A stretch of DNA of 7,771 nucleotides. Origin: Bacillota bacterium. Its GTDB lineage: Bacteria > Bacillota > GCA-003054495 > Carboxydocellales > JAJZTU01. The notes under the pieces were generated by a model. The model saw only the letters and a list, made by a program, of their open reading frames with translations. It was not told the origin of the DNA and made no database searches. This document shows positions 5,621 through 7,771 of this stretch, one piece after another. The translations under genes and the position numbers were made by a program. The stretch lies in NCBI GenBank assembly GCA_021848765.1, contig JAJZTU010000157.1:1-7771 (forward strand), given 5' to 3'. Within the stretch, counting starts at the first letter, position 1; the number at the start of each line of letters is the position of its first letter.

Positions 5621-6911
5621 AAATATTGATATTAATGTCAAACATGTCACGCGAATTGAAGGCCATGGCAGTATTGTAGTTAAAGCCCAGGATGGCACCA
5701 TCCGCCAGGTGGAATGGCAGGTCCCTGAAGCTCCCCGTTTTTTCGAGGCGATGATGCGCGGGCTCAGTTGGCAGGATATCCAGGCTGTAGTGAGCCGTGT
5801 CTGCGGTATCTGCTCAATCTCCCACTCACTTGCCGCCATTAAAGGCATTGAATCAGCCATGGACATTCAGGTATCCGGGCAAACTGAGAAGCTCCGCCTG
5901 CTCGCCCACTTTTCGGAGTACCTGCAGAGCCATGTACTGCATGTAGGCTACCTGGTGGCCCCCGATTTACTCGGAGTAAAGTCCGTTGTACCCCTGGTGG
6001 AAACACATTTTGATGTCGTCAAGACGGTGATCAAATTGCACCGCCTCGCGAACAACTGGTCAGATCTCCTGGCCGGACGGACCACCCACCCGGTCACCTT
6101 TAAGCCGGGAGGATTCAGCAAACTCCCGGCCGAAAGTGAACTGCGTGAACTCCGGGCCACCCTGCAAAGTATCGTGCCTGACCTCAAGACACTGGCCGGC
6201 GTGGTCCTCAGCCTGGCCGGCAAAATTCCTGCCTTCGAGCGGGAGACAGAATACATTGCTCTGGTGCATCCGAATACCTATACTTTCTATCACGGCCAAA
6301 TCGGCAGCACAGACACCCCGGAAACCGTGCCCGTCGAAGAGTTTGAGTCAGTAGTCAATGAATATGTCTCTCCACAATCGACCGCTAAATGGACGCGCTG
6401 GCACCGTGATGCCTATGCGGTAGGTGCTTTGGCCCGCTTCAATCTGAATTCGGATTACCTTATGCCCCTGGCCGCCGGGGCGGCTAAAAGCTTCGGCCTT
6501 AAGTCAAAGTGCTTTAACCCATACATGAACAGCATTGCCCAGCTTGTCGAGGCTGTACACATTGTGGAATCCTCCCTGCAATTAATTGATGAACTGCTAA
6601 CAGCCGGGCTTAAGCAGGAAGTCCCCCAGGTCAAACCCAAAGCAGGCATAGGAGCCGGTTGTGTTGAAGCCCCGCGGGGAATCCTTTTCCACCGTTATGC
6701 GTTCGATGACCAGGGACTCTGCACAGCAGCCAATATCTGTATCCCCACCAACCAGAATCATGCCAACATTCAAAAAGATTTTGAAGCATTAGTACCCAAG
6801 ATCATCGACCGCAGCCAGAATGAGATCCGCCTGGCGCTGGAAATGCTGGTGCGCGCCTATGACCCCTGTGTTTCCTGTTCTACTCACTATTTGGATGTCA
6901 AGTTTGTATGA
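5613..6911 (+). CDS. hydA: Group 3b [NiFe] hydrogenase alpha (large, catalytic) subunit
   Basis: This 432-residue catalytic subunit binds the NiFe(CN)2CO centre and makes or consumes H2. The N-terminal RIEGHG motif (14-19), the L1 motif RVCGICSISH with C64 and C67, and the C-terminal L2 motif DPCVSCSTH with C419, C422 and H425 give all four nickel ligands. After H425 a seven-residue tail, YLDVKFV, should be removed by the protease encoded next. I chose the ATG at 5613 because AGAGG (5601-5605) is 7 bases upstream; the ATG at 5607 is only one base from it and would add Met-Gln. The gene overlaps the delta gene by 8 bases and the protease gene by ATGA. Length is close to that of the Pyrococcus subunit. 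This is not the [FeFe] HydA. Confidence 0.94.
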   Translation: MSRNIDINVKHVTRIEGHGSIVVKAQDGTIRQVEWQVPEAPRFFEAMMRGLSWQDIQAVVSRVCGICSISHSLAAIKGIESAMDIQVSGQTEKLRLLAHFSEYLQSHVLHVGYLVAPDLLGVKSVVPLVETHFDVVKTVIKLHRLANNWSDLLAGRTTHPVTFKPGGFSKLPAESELRELRATLQSIVPDLKTLAGVVLSLAGKIPAFERETEYIALVHPNTYTFYHGQIGSTDTPETVPVEEFESVVNEYVSPQSTAKWTRWHRDAYAVGALARFNLNSDYLMPLAAGAAKSFGLKSKCFNPYMNSIAQLVEAVHIVESSLQLIDELLTAGLKQEVPQVKPKAGIGAGCVEAPRGILFHRYAFDDQGLCTAANICIPTNQNHANIQKDFEALVPKIIDRSQNEIRLALEMLVRAYDPCVSCSTHYLDVKFV

Positions 6912-7429
6912 TGGGACCTGAATGTAGTGGACAGGGGGGAGTAGCTGGATTTGAACGGCTGAGAGCACAGGAAGTCGTGGTGATTGGTCTCGGCAATCCA
7001 TTGATGACCGATGAAGGGATAGGGATTCACCTCATCGCGAAACTGACCGGAGGGGCGGAGTTTCCAAATGTCGGGTTCCACGATCTGGGAACCTCAGGCA
7101 CCCGTGTCCTCCACGCTATTGCCGGGAAGGGTAAAGCAATCTTCGTGGACTGTGCGTTGATGGGCGAAGAGCCCGGCGTAATCCGGAGGTTCACACCGGA
7201 GGACGTGCAATCCGCCAAAAATTTGGGACAGTTCTCACTGCACGAAGGAGACTTGTTCAGCATCCTCGAACTCTCGCGCCGGCTCGGGGAGTGTCCCGGT
7301 GAGATCGTAATCTTCGGTATTCAACCCCAGGTAGTTTCGCCCGGGCGGTCTCTCTCCCCTGTGCTTTCCGCAAAGCTCGATGAATATGTTGCCAGCGTTA
7401 CCGCAGAACTGAATTCAGGCTATAGTTAA
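6908..7429 (+). CDS. [NiFe] hydrogenase maturation endopeptidase (HycI/HupD/FrxA family)
   Basis: This 173-residue protein should cleave the C-terminal peptide from the alpha subunit after nickel insertion. The family pattern is complete: VVIGLGNPLMTDEGIG (24-39) with the metal ligand E36, IFVDCALMGEEPG (78-90) with D81, and FSLHEGDLFSIL (109-120) with H112, then VIFGIQP. These correspond to the nickel-sensing Glu, Asp and His of E. coli HybD. The start overlaps the alpha stop as ATGATG; the ATG at 6908 or 6911 is possible and differs by one Met. About 22 residues precede the usual family start, and no good ribosome binding site is visible, so translation is probably coupled to the alpha gene. 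Its position fits specificity for this hydrogenase. Confidence 0.93.
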   Translation: MMGPECSGQGGVAGFERLRAQEVVVIGLGNPLMTDEGIGIHLIAKLTGGAEFPNVGFHDLGTSGTRVLHAIAGKGKAIFVDCALMGEEPGVIRRFTPEDVQSAKNLGQFSLHEGDLFSILELSRRLGECPGEIVIFGIQPQVVSPGRSLSPVLSAKLDEYVASVTAELNSGYS

Positions 7430-7448
7430 CCAGTCCACTTAAGGACAG

Positions 7449-7478
7449 GAGAACCCCGGATTACCTTCCGGGGTTCTC
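7449..7478 (+). terminator. Rho-independent terminator of the hydrogenase operon
   Basis: Perfect 11-bp arms GAGAACCCCGG (7449-7459) and CCGGGGTTCTC (7468-7478) enclose an 8-base loop, followed by a T-rich run (TCGTTTCTTGATT). It lies 19 bases after the protease stop. The minus strand has no T-run after the stem, so it should work for the plus strand only. Confidence 0.88.
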
Positions 7479-7507
7479 TCGTTTCTTGATTAACATTTGG
7501 AACACTT

Positions 7508-7680
7508 CTAACATTGGTCACTTAGATTCGCATATGCATCGGCAATCTGCTTTTGGGTTAGTCCCATTTGGGTTAACCGGTACCCTATAGCATCTGCCCA
7601 AAACTGACTTTTTTCCGCCATCTTTTTATATTTCTTGGCATGTAAGCCTCTTCTTGCAGCCCGATTCCCAGCATTGGGTA
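7508..7680 (-). pseudogene. Short open frame, possibly a 5'-truncated gene next to an IS end
   Basis: On the minus strand the frame is open from about 7680 to a TAG at 7508-7510. The only ATG, at 7621, would give 37 residues starting MAEKSQFWADAIGYRLTQMG and ending in SDQC. Upstream of that ATG the frame continues with an Arg/Lys-rich stretch containing AGNRAARRGLHAKKYKKM but has no start codon before a TGA. The segment LTQKQIADAY resembles the recognition part of a helix-turn-helix, but the protein stops soon after. No ribosome binding site precedes 7621. I do not recognise the family. Since the adjacent sequence looks like the end of an IS200/IS605 element, the gene may have lost its 5' part to an insertion. 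It could also be chance. Confidence 0.3.
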
Positions 7681-7703
7681 CTCAGGTTCAATAGAGTGAA
7701 CCT

Positions 7704-7735
7704 CTCCCGCCTACGCATAAGCTAAGAGGCGGGAG
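7704..7735 (-). ncRNA. Right-end stem-loop, likely 3' scaffold of a TnpB guide RNA (reRNA/omegaRNA)
   Basis: Perfect 9-bp arms CTCCCGCCT (7704-7712) and AGGCGGGAG (7727-7735) enclose a 14-base loop. It overlaps the last codons of the putative tnpB. A second hairpin, GGTTCA (7685-7690) with TGAACC (7697-7702), follows at the element edge. In this family the 3' end of tnpB and the right end are transcribed as the guide RNA; that role is inferred here. Confidence 0.4.
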
Positions 7736-7771
7736 CTTCAAGAAACATATCGCCGAACTGGCCAGGTCGGA
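7722..7771 (-). CDS. tnpB: C-terminal tail of a putative TnpB (RNA-guided nuclease of IS200/IS605 elements)
   Basis: Only the last 15 codons are in the window: RPGQFGDMFLEAPAS, then TAG at 7722-7724. The RPGQ...EAP pattern resembles the C-terminal tail that follows the NACG segment in many TnpB proteins, and the coding tail runs into the GC-rich right-end hairpin as usual for them. No catalytic residue can be seen. The call depends on the combination of tail and hairpin and could be wrong. Confidence 0.45.
   Translation of the reverse strand, partial: RPGQFGDMFLEAPAS

Larger units (their letters stand above)
7696..7771 (-). mobile_element. Right end of an IS200/IS605 (IS1341-type) element
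   Basis: The minus strand enters from the right edge with a coding tail and a GC-rich stem-loop, then reaches GGTTCAC, a typical last stretch for such elements. The end at 7696 is a guess from that motif. Elements of this family have hairpins rather than terminal inverted repeats, which is consistent. The left end and any transposase body lie outside the window. Confidence 0.45.

Noticed and set aside
1..7771. CRISPR array, tRNA or rRNA genes
   Set aside because: No regularly spaced repeats and no clover-leaf or rRNA-like sequence were seen on either strand by eye.

Overview
The window looks like a piece of an anaerobic Firmicutes chromosome, probably a Clostridia or Peptococcaceae-type organism. 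This is inferred from strong AGGAGG ribosome binding sites, a PucR-type regulator fused to an aromatic-sensing module, an oxygen-sensitive NAD(P)-linked [NiFe] hydrogenase and an IS200/IS605-type element end. No marker gene fixes the species.

Left part, minus strand (1-2320): a 668-residue regulator is followed 24 bases later by the start of a pyridoxamine 5'-phosphate oxidase-like (PPOX) flavoprotein gene that runs off the left edge. The regulator joins a XylR/DmpR-type aromatic sensor (XylR_N plus V4R, with an intact predicted zinc site) to a PucR/CdaR-type output with a C-terminal helix-turn-helix. It lacks the sigma-54 AAA+ domain that this sensor carries in XylR and DmpR.

Middle (2321-3028): about 700 bases of AT-rich divergent intergenic DNA. 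It holds several inverted repeats that could be operators, a weak candidate promoter, a possible 12-codon leader ORF, and the strong ribosome binding site of the hydrogenase operon.

Right part, plus strand (3029-7429): a compact five-gene operon with overlapping or 1-base junctions. It encodes the beta (Fe-S), gamma (FAD/NAD(P) and 2Fe-2S), delta (small) and alpha (NiFe large) subunits of a cytoplasmic group 3b hydrogenase of the Pyrococcus sulfhydrogenase type, in the order known from hydBGDA. The matching C-terminal maturation endopeptidase follows. A clear rho-independent terminator (7449-7478) closes the operon. The expected electron path is NiFe site (alpha), Fe-S clusters (delta), Fe-S clusters (beta), then 2Fe-2S, FAD and NAD(P) (gamma), probably reversible.

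Right edge (7490-7771): the minus strand carries what looks like the last codons of a tnpB gene and its right-end hairpin. Beyond the element end lies a short open frame that may be the remains of a gene cut by the insertion.

The most unusual point is the regulator architecture and its position opposite an NAD(P)-linked hydrogenase operon.
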